Part shown: positions 1 to 7,484 of the stretch, piece after piece
How the letters are laid out: each line of letters opens with the position of its first letter
Position numbering within the stretch: position 1 is the stretch's first letter
NCBI GenBank assembly: GCA_947305245.1
Contig: CAMZDG010000001.1
Span: forward strand, 62,001 to 126,000
DNA length: 64,000 nucleotides
Reading direction: 5' to 3'
Origin: an uncultured Lachnospiraceae bacterium
GTDB taxonomy: Bacteria; Bacillota; Clostridia; Lachnospirales; Lachnospiraceae
Notes under the pieces: generated by a model
Told to the model about the DNA's origin: nothing
Databases searched by the model: none
What the model saw: the letters and a program-made list of their open reading frames with translations, nothing else
Position numbers and translations under genes: made by a program

Positions 1-132
1 AAGCCTGACACTGACTAGCAGTTTCCATGCCTGGTCTCTATCATAAGTTAACGTGCAGTCAGAATTGGGATAGGCTTCCTTCAAAAGCTGTATCACCTGC
101 AACGCCAATTCTTTTTTCTTCTTTCCACTCAT
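1..132 (-). CDS. nth: Endonuclease III (N-terminal part only)
   Basis: This is the first 44 codons of a gene that runs off the left edge of the window. The predicted protein starts with a lysine-rich stretch, then LALQVIQLLKEAYPNSDC and a segment ending AWKLLVSVRL. This is the usual N-terminus of endonuclease III, the bifunctional DNA glycosylase/AP lyase of base-excision repair that acts on oxidised pyrimidines. The catalytic helix-hairpin-helix and the [4Fe-4S] cysteines lie outside the window, so activity cannot be judged. The ATG overlaps the rlmH stop codon as ATGA, which indicates translational coupling to rlmH. The identification rests on the N-terminus alone. Confidence 0.8.
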   Translation of the reverse strand, partial: MSGKKKKELALQVIQLLKEAYPNSDCTLTYDRDQAWKLLVSVRL

Positions 133-608
133 TTGTGATATGGTTCTCCATGTAAAATGCGAAATCCGCGGTAGATCTGTTCCAAAAGGATCACCCGCAT
201 CAGCTGATGTGGGAATGTCATGTCAGAAAAGCTGACCGCCGCATTTGACCTTTGACAGACTGCCTTAGAAAGACCAAGGGAGCCACCGATCACAAAGGTG
301 ATCTGGCCTCTCCCTTTCACTGCCGACTGTTCCAAGAACTTGGAAAAGTCCTCTGAATTCATCTTTTTTCCGTTGATCTCCAAGGTGGAGACGAACATGT
401 CCTCCTTGATCTTCGCAAGGAGTCTTTCTCCCTCACGATCCTTGATCTGATTCATGATCGCTTCGGAGGCGCCATCCGGAGTCTGCTCATCAGGCACTTC
501 GATCACTTCCAGCTTACAGTAGCGACTCAGCCTTTTTTCAAACTCCGAAATGGCATCTCGATAAAACTTTTCTTTGATTTTTCCGACGCAAAGGATTGTA
601 ATCTTCAT
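129..608 (-). CDS. rlmH: 23S rRNA (pseudouridine1915-N3)-methyltransferase RlmH
   Basis: RlmH is a SPOUT-fold enzyme that uses S-adenosylmethionine to methylate N3 of pseudouridine 1915 in helix 69 of 23S rRNA, acting on assembled 70S ribosomes. The 159-residue length is the family norm. The SAM-binding knot is visible as FVIGGSLG at about residues 105-112, and the conserved C-terminus HQLMRVILLEQIYRGFRI...GEPYHK is complete. The start is supported by AAGGA a few bases upstream. It lies 3 bp after the preceding zinc-ribbon gene and overlaps nth by 4 bp, so the three are probably one transcript. Identification is secure. Confidence 0.96.
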   Translation of the reverse strand: MKITILCVGKIKEKFYRDAISEFEKRLSRYCKLEVIEVPDEQTPDGASEAIMNQIKDREGERLLAKIKEDMFVSTLEINGKKMNSEDFSKFLEQSAVKGRGQITFVIGGSLGLSKAVCQRSNAAVSFSDMTFPHQLMRVILLEQIYRGFRILHGEPYHK

Positions 609-611
609 GGA

Positions 612-1499
612 CTATTCCTTGTCTTCCGGGAACACCATCTCATAAACCACGTCATCAACGAACCGATCCAAAAAATCCTGATCCAGATTCATAAACTGAT
701 GATTGATCCTTGCCTTGATCAGCTCATTCCTGGGGAAGAACAGGGACTCACCCTCCAGACTGGGATCACGCATCTTAATGTAACGGTCAATGTCTGCCCC
801 GCGCAGATTCTCCTTACACCAGGTCTCCAGAGAAGCCTTCAAGGTATTCTCTGACTCTGCGTCCTTTGCAAAGCCCTTGGCGCTTCGGAAAGACACAAAA
901 CCCATGACAAGGAACAGCACGCAAAGCGCACCCATGACGCCAAAGAAGAGATACGCACCCTTGAAAAAGTTCGGGAGCGGGATAATGCCGGTCAGGCAAA
1001 GAACGATCGCGATGATGCCAAGGCCGCCGATGAGGAACAGGCTCCACGCCGAAGCCTTGTTCTCCTCCATCTTCTTTGTGCTGCTCTCGTATACCTGATG
1101 GCGCTGCCTATTTCCCGTAGCCATGCTGGCCTGTGCCATTTTCTTAATGGCCTCCGCCTCCTCGGGCGACGCATTCGCGATCGCCTGCTCCATGGCCTTC
1201 TGTTTCAGCTGATTGGTGTGCTCGTTCATAAACACCTGGAACATTGACGACGCACGCTGAAAGTCTTCCTCGGAAACCAAGTAATCCAAGGTGTCTTCCT
1301 GCTCCGAAGGAACGATCTCTCCGCTTGAGACGCCGCCCGCTTCCATAAATTCATCCAATCTTGCTAAGATTTCTTTGTCCCCTCTGATCAATATCTTCTT
1401 GGAGCTTTCCTCCAAGCTGTCCACAAGAGTCGCGCCGCAGTCAGCACAGACCTTGATCCCCGGACGATATTCATTTTTACAAATCGGACACCAAGCCAT
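612..1499 (-). CDS. Zinc-ribbon, two-helix membrane protein of unknown function
   Basis: I do not recognise a characterised family. The 295-residue product starts with a zinc ribbon (Cys4, Cys7, Cys18, Cys21). A charged, partly helical stretch follows (about 30-148), then two predicted membrane helices (about 151-172 and 181-203), then an acidic soluble C-terminal domain of about 90 residues. With two membrane passes, both the ribbon and the C-terminal domain would face the same side, presumably the cytoplasm. It sits between nfnB (38 bp upstream) and rlmH (3 bp downstream). The ribosome-binding site GGCGG precedes the ATG. No catalytic motif is visible. Role unknown. Confidence 0.75.
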   Translation of the reverse strand: MAWCPICKNEYRPGIKVCADCGATLVDSLEESSKKILIRGDKEILARLDEFMEAGGVSSGEIVPSEQEDTLDYLVSEEDFQRASSMFQVFMNEHTNQLKQKAMEQAIANASPEEAEAIKKMAQASMATGNRQRHQVYESSTKKMEENKASAWSLFLIGGLGIIAIVLCLTGIIPLPNFFKGAYLFFGVMGALCVLFLVMGFVSFRSAKGFAKDAESENTLKASLETWCKENLRGADIDRYIKMRDPSLEGESLFFPRNELIKARINHQFMNLDQDFLDRFVDDVVYEMVFPEDKE

Positions 1500-1537
1500 A
1501 CCCCAATACCGCCTTTCTTCCGTATAGTTACAGAGGA

Positions 1538-2920
1538 TTACTTGCTCAGATACTCGTCAATGCCCTTAGCGGCAGCCTTCCCTGCTCCCATGGCAAGGAT
1601 AACGGTAGCTGCGCCGGTCACGGCATCGCCGCCCGCATATACGCCTTCCTTCGTGGTCTTACCATTCTCTTCGTCCGCAATGATGCACTTCCACTTATTC
1701 GTCTCAAGACCTTCCGTCGTGGAACTGATCAAAGGATTGGGAGAGGTACCCAGGGACATGATCACGGTGTCAAGCTCCATCAAAAACTCAGAACCGGGAA
1801 CCTCCACGGGACGGCGTCTTCCGGACTCATCCGGCTCGCCAAGCGCCATCTTAATGCACTTCATGCCGGTCACCCAGCCCTTCTCGTCGGAGATGATCTC
1901 CGTAGGGTTGGTCAGAAGGTCAAAGATGATGCCCTCTTCCTTTGCATGATGCACTTCTTCCACTCTCGCGGGAAGCTCTTCCTCACTTCTTCTGTAGACG
2001 ATATGTACCTCAGCGCCAAGTCTCAGTGCGGTTCTTGCGGCATCCATTGCCACATTACCGCCGCCAACGACTGCCACCTTCTTCCCTCTCATGATGGGGG
2101 TGGGCGCTGCAGGGTTGAATGCCTTCATCAGATTGCTTCTGGTCAGATACTCATTTGCGGAGAACACGCCGTTCGCATTCTCTCCGGGGATGCCCATGAA
2201 CTTGGGAAGACCTGCGCCGGATCCAATAAATACGGCAGAGAAGCCCTCCTTCTCCATCAGCTCGTCGATGGTCACGGACTTACCGATGACCACGTTGGTC
2301 TCGATCTTCACGCCAAGAGACTTCACGTTGTCAATCTCCTTGGCAACCACTGCCTCCTTGGGAAGACGGAACTCAGGAATGCCATATACAAGCACGCCGC
2401 CTGCCTCATGCAGTGCCTCAAAGATCGTTACGTCATATCCCATCTTTGCGAGATCTCCCGCACAGGTAAGGCCTGCAGGGCCGGAACCGATCACTGCAAC
2501 CTTTTTTCCCTTCTTCTCCGTAGCGCCCTGGGGCTTAATTCCATTTTCTCTCGCCCAGTCAGCCACAAAACGCTCCAGCTTACCGATGGAAATGGGATCA
2601 CCCTTGATGCCGCGGATACACTTTCCTTCGCACTGGCTCTCCTGAGGGCACACACGTCCGCAGACTGCGGGAAGTGCGCTTGCCTCGCTGATGATCTGAT
2701 AAGCCTTTTCAATATTGCCTTCCTTTACTTCATGAATGAATGCAGGAATGTCGATCGCAACAGGACAACCCTTGACACACTGTGCATTCTTACAATTGAT
2801 ACATCTGGAAGCCTCGCACTGCGCCTCTTCCATGTTATAGCCAAGACAAACCTCTTCGAAGTTTGTTGCCCTCACCTTTGCATCCTGTTCCCTTACCGGA
2901 ACCTTTGTCATAACGTCCAT
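1538..2920 (-). CDS. nfnB: NADH-dependent reduced ferredoxin:NADP+ oxidoreductase, large subunit NfnB (GltA-like)
   Basis: The product has the fold of the glutamate synthase small subunit. N-terminal cysteines 35, 40, 43, 48, 52 and 87, 91, 97, 101 supply the two [4Fe-4S] clusters. A dinucleotide-binding GSGPAG (about 145-150) binds FAD, and GGGNVA (about 286-291) binds NADP(H). No glutamate synthase large subunit lies nearby. Instead the gene follows an FNR-like partner by 35 bp, which is the NfnAB arrangement known from Clostridium kluyveri and Moorella. NfnAB couples endergonic NADP+ reduction by NADH to exergonic reduction by reduced ferredoxin (flavin-based bifurcation). Many databases label it glutamate synthase GltA; the neighbour argues for Nfn. 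An AGGTG ribosome-binding site supports the first ATG. Confidence 0.88.
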   Translation of the reverse strand: MDVMTKVPVREQDAKVRATNFEEVCLGYNMEEAQCEASRCINCKNAQCVKGCPVAIDIPAFIHEVKEGNIEKAYQIISEASALPAVCGRVCPQESQCEGKCIRGIKGDPISIGKLERFVADWARENGIKPQGATEKKGKKVAVIGSGPAGLTCAGDLAKMGYDVTIFEALHEAGGVLVYGIPEFRLPKEAVVAKEIDNVKSLGVKIETNVVIGKSVTIDELMEKEGFSAVFIGSGAGLPKFMGIPGENANGVFSANEYLTRSNLMKAFNPAAPTPIMRGKKVAVVGGGNVAMDAARTALRLGAEVHIVYRRSEEELPARVEEVHHAKEEGIIFDLLTNPTEIISDEKGWVTGMKCIKMALGEPDESGRRRPVEVPGSEFLMELDTVIMSLGTSPNPLISSTTEGLETNKWKCIIADEENGKTTKEGVYAGGDAVTGAATVILAMGAGKAAAKGIDEYLSK

Positions 2921-2955
2921 CTTCTATTCACCTATATCCTTTCCAGAGTTATCGA

Positions 2956-3834
2956 TTAATTGCAGTTCCCACAGCCGCCGTGGTGCGTGTCGCCCTCCTG
3001 CAGTGCAAGCATGGCACGACCTTCCTCCGTGCGGTAAAGGGTCTGTCTTCTCATGGCTTCGTCGAAATTCACCTGATGTCCGTCGAACTCAGGACCATCT
3101 ACGCAGGCAAACTTCACTTTTCCGCCAACCGTCACTCTGCAGGCGCCGCACATTCCGGTGCCATCCACCATGATGGGGTTTAGGCTGACAATGGTAGGGA
3201 TCTCCAGCTCCTTCGTGAGCAGGCATACAAACTTCATCATGATCATGGGGCCGATGGCGATGCACACGTCATACTTCTTGCCCTCCGCAACCAGATCCTT
3301 GATCACCTGCGTTACCATGCCGCTTCTTCCATAAGAACCGTCATCGGTCGTCACGTAGAGATTGCCGGCTACTGCCTCCATCTCCTTCTCGAGGATCAAA
3401 AGGTCCTTCGTCTTGCTTCCCACGATCACGTCTGCAGCCACGCCGTTCTCATGCAGCCACTTGACCTGAGGATATACGGGTGCGGTTCCAACGCCTCCTG
3501 CAACGAACAGGATCTTCTTTTGCTTTAAGCTTGCAAGGTCTTCCTTGACAAGCTCGGAAGGACAACCAAGAGGGCCCACGAAATCATGGAAGGAATCTCC
3601 CTCAGAAAGCTCTGACATCATCTTTGTTCCTGCGCCAACGATCTGGAACACGATGGTGATGACGCCGGTCTCGCGGTCATAATCGCAGATGGTCAAAGGA
3701 ATTCTCTCCGCATCCTTGTCCATTCTGACGATGACGAACTGACCAGGCAGACATCTCTGTGCTACTCTGGGTGCTTCCACGTCCATCAAAAAAATGTTTG
3801 TCGTGAGTTCTTGTTTCTTTAAAATCTTGTACAT
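2956..3834 (-). CDS. nfnA: NADH-dependent reduced ferredoxin:NADP+ oxidoreductase, small subunit NfnA
   Basis: This FNR-type protein (292 residues) resembles the electron-transfer subunit of dihydroorotate dehydrogenase. An FAD-binding barrel covers residues 1-100, with ERIPLTICDYD at about 43-53. The NAD(H) domain carries GGVGTAPV at about 113-120. The C-terminal cluster site Asp224, Cys229, Cys232 and Cys244 has the spacing I recall for the unusual one-Asp, three-Cys [2Fe-2S] site of Thermotoga NfnA, which separates it from the all-cysteine PyrK type. No pyrD lies nearby. The start is placed at 3834, where an AGAGGTG stretch precedes the ATG; an in-frame ATG 15 bp upstream has no room for a ribosome-binding site. 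It is cotranscribed with nfnB. Confidence 0.87.
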   Translation of the reverse strand: MYKILKKQELTTNIFLMDVEAPRVAQRCLPGQFVIVRMDKDAERIPLTICDYDRETGVITIVFQIVGAGTKMMSELSEGDSFHDFVGPLGCPSELVKEDLASLKQKKILFVAGGVGTAPVYPQVKWLHENGVAADVIVGSKTKDLLILEKEMEAVAGNLYVTTDDGSYGRSGMVTQVIKDLVAEGKKYDVCIAIGPMIMMKFVCLLTKELEIPTIVSLNPIMVDGTGMCGACRVTVGGKVKFACVDGPEFDGHQVNFDEAMRRQTLYRTEEGRAMLALQEGDTHHGGCGNCN

Positions 3835-3913
3835 ACTCCACCTCTCCATCCTTTATAGGATTATATTGTTTCTTGCATAATGCTCTTCTTACTTGTACTT
3901 TCTTTGAAAGTAG

Positions 3914-4795
3914 CTATTGCACGGTGCCTCTCGGTGCCTCGATCACGAAGGTTCTCTCCGCGATCTCGCTTTTTACGCCATACGCATTGATCAGACAGGC
4001 CTTCACCGTCGTCGTTCCCTCATCCAGGACGATTGACATGGTATAGGGCGTACTGCCCACTCCCGGAACGGTTCCGTCCAAAGTATAATAAATGGCTCCT
4101 TCCGCGCTCGATTTGATGCTGAGGGACTGAATGCCCTCATAGGTTCCTTCCACAAGGGAAAACTCCGGCTTTGGTGCCAAATACTCCTTATATTTTTCAA
4201 CCAACTCTGCGTTTTTACAATTCTGAAGCAATCTGCAGATCCCTTCGAAGTCCCCCTTTTTGATCAGCAGCGGGATCAGCCGTTCCTGTGCCGATTCGAT
4301 CTGCTCCTGCGTGGAATACTCGTTGGAAAGGATATTTCGAAGCATCACTTCATAGGTCGCCTGATCATTCTTCAGATAATAAATCTCTGCCAGTTGAACA
4401 TAGAACTCCACGTTATCCCCTTTGAGATCCGCAGCCCTGGAATAACATGCGATCGCACGGTCATATTCTCCCATGCTTTGATATTTTTTTGCCTGTTCGA
4501 TCTGATATTCCGCCGATTGAAAATGCTTCAGGTTCACTTGCACCACGATAATGAGAACGATCACGGCAAGTCCCAGCACGGCAATGATCCCTCTAAGAAA
4601 GATCACCCCAGGCTTTCTGATCGGCTTAGGCGGCGATACTGCCTCGTCCGTCATATTGTCTCCATCCTCTTCGACCACGCTCACGCTTAGGTCAAGAGAC
4701 GGATCATAATCTGGAACAATGTGGATCTCTTCTCCACACTTTTCACAGTACAGACGCCCTTCCGGAAGCTCCGTTCCACATTTTGGGCATCGCAT
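3914..4795 (-). CDS. Zinc-ribbon, TPR and chitobiase-C-like membrane protein
   Basis: The 293-residue protein combines four parts. A zinc ribbon at the N-terminus has Cys3, Cys6, Cys17 and Cys20. One membrane helix spans about 64-87. A tetratricopeptide-like helical region runs about 96-195. A C-terminal segment (about 213-285) contains IYYTLDGTVPGVGSTPYT, the signature of the chitobiase/beta-hexosaminidase C-terminal-like beta domain (CHB_HEX_C type). The ribbon should be cytoplasmic and the rest outside. The beta domain is usually an accessory, possibly carbohydrate- or wall-binding, module; no catalytic residues are present. It follows folD by 18 bp and precedes nfnA by about 80 bp. The function is unknown; a cell-envelope scaffold is an inference. 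Confidence 0.75.
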   Translation of the reverse strand: MRCPKCGTELPEGRLYCEKCGEEIHIVPDYDPSLDLSVSVVEEDGDNMTDEAVSPPKPIRKPGVIFLRGIIAVLGLAVIVLIIVVQVNLKHFQSAEYQIEQAKKYQSMGEYDRAIACYSRAADLKGDNVEFYVQLAEIYYLKNDQATYEVMLRNILSNEYSTQEQIESAQERLIPLLIKKGDFEGICRLLQNCKNAELVEKYKEYLAPKPEFSLVEGTYEGIQSLSIKSSAEGAIYYTLDGTVPGVGSTPYTMSIVLDEGTTTVKACLINAYGVKSEIAERTFVIEAPRGTVQ

Positions 4796-4813
4796 TCCAT
4801 CTTTCCTCCGGAT

Positions 4814-5662
4814 TTATTGATTCTGCAGAGAATAGGATTCCACGCAATTCTTCATCAGCATTGCGATCGTCATCGGGCCTACGCCGCCGGGAACGGGAGT
4901 GATGGCCTGGCACTTCGGTGCAACGCTCTCATAATCCACGTCTCCGCAAAGCTTGTTGTCCTCATTTCTGTGAATGCCTACGTCGATGACCACGGCGCCC
5001 TCTTTCACGTAATCCGCGGTGATCATGCGGGGCTTACCGACTGCAGCAACCAGAATGTCGGCGCGCTTCGTCACCTCTTTCAGATTCTTGGTTCTGCTGT
5101 GGGCGGTGGTCACCGTGCCATTCTCACGAAGCAGCAGCATGCTCATAGGCTTGCCGACAATATTACTTCTCCCGACAACAACGCACTCCTTACCCTCGAT
5201 CTCAATGCCGGAGCGCTTTAAAAGCTGGATCACGCCTGCTGGCGTACAGGAGACAAAGCCCTTCCTTCCGATGCTCAAATTGCCTACGTTCATGGGATGG
5301 AATCCGTCCACGTCCTTCAGGGGATCAATGGCATCCAAGATCTTCTCCTCGTCAAGTCCCTTGGGAAGGGGGAGCTGTACGAGAATACCGTTGACGTCCT
5401 TTCTGGAATTCAGCTCTTTGATGATGCCAAGGAGCTCTTCTTGCGTGGTCTCCTCGGGAAGCTCATAAGAGAGCGACTCGATCCCGATATATTCACAGGC
5501 TTTCTTTTTATTGCGCACGTAAACGCAGGAGGCGGGATCCGCTCCCACCTGGATCACTGCAAGGCAAAGGGTGATCCCCTGCTCCTTCATCTTTGCAACC
5601 TGCTCTTTTAATTCATCCTTGATCTGTGTGGAAATGGCTTTTCCGTCAATGATTGTAGGCAT
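4814..5662 (-). CDS. folD: Bifunctional methylene-THF dehydrogenase / methenyl-THF cyclohydrolase FolD
   Basis: FolD oxidises 5,10-methylene-tetrahydrofolate to methenyl-THF with NAD(P)+ and hydrolyses it to 10-formyl-THF, or runs the reverse when formate is the one-carbon source. At 282 residues it has the family length. Visible active-site elements are YVRNKKKACEYIG (about 48-60, with the catalytic Tyr and Lys), Gln96, VDGFHP (about 118-123), the dinucleotide-binding GRSNIVGKP (about 164-172) and PVPGGVGPMT near the C-terminus. It has its own promoter just upstream and works with the adjacent fhs product, which supplies the preceding step. GGAG lies 8 bp before the ATG. Confidence 0.96.
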   Translation of the reverse strand: MPTIIDGKAISTQIKDELKEQVAKMKEQGITLCLAVIQVGADPASCVYVRNKKKACEYIGIESLSYELPEETTQEELLGIIKELNSRKDVNGILVQLPLPKGLDEEKILDAIDPLKDVDGFHPMNVGNLSIGRKGFVSCTPAGVIQLLKRSGIEIEGKECVVVGRSNIVGKPMSMLLLRENGTVTTAHSRTKNLKEVTKRADILVAAVGKPRMITADYVKEGAVVIDVGIHRNEDNKLCGDVDYESVAPKCQAITPVPGGVGPMTIAMLMKNCVESYSLQNQ

Positions 5663-5729
5663 GCTTTCTTCTCCATTCTATCCATGTAATTGATGGATGA
5701 TTTCGTCTGTTAATTTTTTATCATTCAAT

Positions 5730-5758
5730 ATTGTAATCACAATTCTTATATTTTTCAA
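5730..5758 (-). promoter_or_regulatory. Sigma-A promoter for folD
   Basis: On the minus strand TTGAAA (5753-5758) and TACAAT (5730-5735) are separated by exactly 17 bp of AT-rich sequence. The site lies in the 102-bp gap between fhs and folD, about 70 bp upstream of the folD start. It would also serve the downstream zinc-ribbon gene and possibly nfnAB. Confidence 0.75.
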
Positions 5759-5764
5759 GTAGAA

Positions 5765-7435
5765 TTAAAACAAACCGACAATCTTTCCTTCGTCGTTGAC
5801 GTCGATATTGTATGCCGCAGGCGACTTGGACAGTCCAGGCATGGTCATGACCGTTCCGGTCAAAACTACGACAAATCCAGCGCCGGCCGATACATAAGCC
5901 TCTCTTACGTTCATCTCGAATCCGTCCGGCCTTCCAAGGAGCGTCGCGTCATCCGAAAGGGAATACTGCGTCTTCGCCATACATACGGGAAGCTTGCCAA
6001 AGCCAAGTTCTTCCAGCTTCTTTAACTGCTTTACGGCAGCAGGCGCATATTTTACGCTGCCTGCGCCATAAATCTCCTTGGCAACCGTCTCAATCTTCTC
6101 TGTCAGACTCAGCTCGTCCGGATACAGGGGATGGAAATGGCTCTCCTTCTCCTCTAAGGTCTTCAAAACCTTCTCGGCGAGCGCAAGGCCGCCCTCGCCG
6201 CCCTTCGCCCAAACCTCGGACAGGGCGAACTCACAGCCTCTCTCCTCACAGAACTTCTTGACGTACTCCGTCTCTGCCGCCGTGTCCGTCACGAAGGAAT
6301 TCAGCGTCACGACAACGGGAACGTCATATTTCTGAAGATTTTCAATGTGCTTTTCCAGATTTACGATGCCCTTTTTCAAAGCATCCAGGTTCTCCACGGA
6401 TAATTCTGCCTTGGGAACGCCACCGTTATATTTCAGCGCGCGGATCGTTGCCACAAGAACGACGGCGTCGGGCTTTAAGCCAGCCATGCGGCATTTTACG
6501 TCAAAGAATTTCTCCGCGCCAAGATCTGCGCCGAAACCAGCCTCCGTGATCACGTAATCCGCCATTTTCAGTGCTGCCTTGGTGGCGCGAACCGAATTAC
6601 AGCCATGTGCGATATTTGCGAAGGGACCGCCGTGCACCAGCGCTGGCGTATGCTCCAGCGTCTGAATGAGATTGGGCTTGATGGCATCCTTGAGGAGTGC
6701 CGCCATGGAGCCTACTGCCTGAAGCTGTCCTGCCGTCACGGGCTCTCCCTGATAGGTATAAGCCACCACGATCTTGGAAAGCCGTTCCTTCAGATCCTTC
6801 ATGTCCGTTGCGAGACAAAGGATTGCCATGATCTCGCTTGCCACGGTGATCACGAAATGATCCTCTCTCACCACGCCTTCCGTCTTTCCGCCAAGTCCGA
6901 CGATCACGTTGCGGAGCGCCCTGTCATTCATGTCAAGGCATCTCTTCCAAACCACCTGTCTCGGGTCAATGTTCAAAGGATTTCCCTGCTGCATGGAGTT
7001 ATCTAACAGTGCGGCGAGCAGATTGTTTGCGGAAGTGATCGCATGGAAATCCCCCGTGAAATGAAGGTTTAGCTCCTCCATGGGAACTACCTGCGCATAG
7101 CCGCCGCCTGCCGCGCCGCCCTTAATGCCAAAGCAGGGGCCAAGGGAAGGCTCCCTGAGCGCGATCACAGCCTTCTTTCCAAGCTTTCCAAACGCCTCGC
7201 CAAGGCCAACGGTAGTTGTCGTCTTTCCCTCTCCTGCGGGCGTAGGATTGATGGCGGTCGTCAGGATCAGTTTCCCCAAGGGGCGATCCTGGATTGTTTG
7301 CAGGAACTCTTCCGAGATCTTTGCTTTATACTTTCCGTACAGCTCCAGGTCATCCGGCGCAATGTCAAGCTTCGCCGCCACCTCGGTGATCGGTTTCATC
7401 ACGGCTTCCTGTGCGATTTCAATGTCTGTCTTCAT
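5765..7435 (-). CDS. fhs: Formate-tetrahydrofolate ligase
   Basis: The enzyme makes 10-formyl-THF from formate, THF and ATP in the cytoplasm. This is the entry of formate into one-carbon metabolism and the methyl branch of the Wood-Ljungdahl route where that exists. The 556-residue product has family length. The P-loop TPAGEGKTT is at about 65-73, followed by [20 protein letters not shown] and the [11 protein letters not shown] segment typical of the family. It lies 23 bp downstream of ftsK and 102 bp upstream of folD, which catalyses the next reaction. GAGG precedes the ATG. Other Wood-Ljungdahl genes are absent here, so acetogenesis cannot be claimed. Confidence 0.96.
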   Translation of the reverse strand: MKTDIEIAQEAVMKPITEVAAKLDIAPDDLELYGKYKAKISEEFLQTIQDRPLGKLILTTAINPTPAGEGKTTTTVGLGEAFGKLGKKAVIALREPSLGPCFGIKGGAAGGGYAQVVPMEELNLHFTGDFHAITSANNLLAALLDNSMQQGNPLNIDPRQVVWKRCLDMNDRALRNVIVGLGGKTEGVVREDHFVITVASEIMAILCLATDMKDLKERLSKIVVAYTYQGEPVTAGQLQAVGSMAALLKDAIKPNLIQTLEHTPALVHGGPFANIAHGCNSVRATKAALKMADYVITEAGFGADLGAEKFFDVKCRMAGLKPDAVVLVATIRALKYNGGVPKAELSVENLDALKKGIVNLEKHIENLQKYDVPVVVTLNSFVTDTAAETEYVKKFCEERGCEFALSEVWAKGGEGGLALAEKVLKTLEEKESHFHPLYPDELSLTEKIETVAKEIYGAGSVKYAPAAVKQLKKLEELGFGKLPVCMAKTQYSLSDDATLLGRPDGFEMNVREAYVSAGAGFVVVLTGTVMTMPGLSKSPAAYNIDVNDEGKIVGLF

Positions 7436-7457
7436 TTCATTTCCTCACAATTCTGGT

Positions 7458-7484
7458 ATTATAAGGTATCAAGCAACCTTTCAA
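7458..7484 (-). promoter_or_regulatory. Possible promoter for fhs overlapping the ftsK stop codon
   Basis: A perfect TATAAT (7458-7463) overlaps the ftsK stop, with TTGAAA (7479-7484) upstream at a 15-bp spacing. The spacing is shorter than optimal, so this is a candidate only. It would allow fhs to be expressed independently of ftsK. Confidence 0.35.

Noticed and set aside
1946-2959. A 337-codon open frame on the plus strand opposite nfnB.
   Set aside because: It lies fully antisense to a clearly conserved gene, has no ribosome-binding site and the translation resembles no family; it is a by-product of codon bias.
1538-3834. Glutamate synthase small subunit plus PyrK-like protein as nitrogen or pyrimidine genes.
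   Set aside because: No large GltB-type subunit or pyrD is nearby, and the adjacent pair with the one-Asp, three-Cys cluster spacing fits NfnAB better.
3860-3865. TATAAT upstream of nfnA as a promoter.
   Set aside because: A perfect -10 but no recognisable -35 at 16-18 bp; left out as a promoter call.
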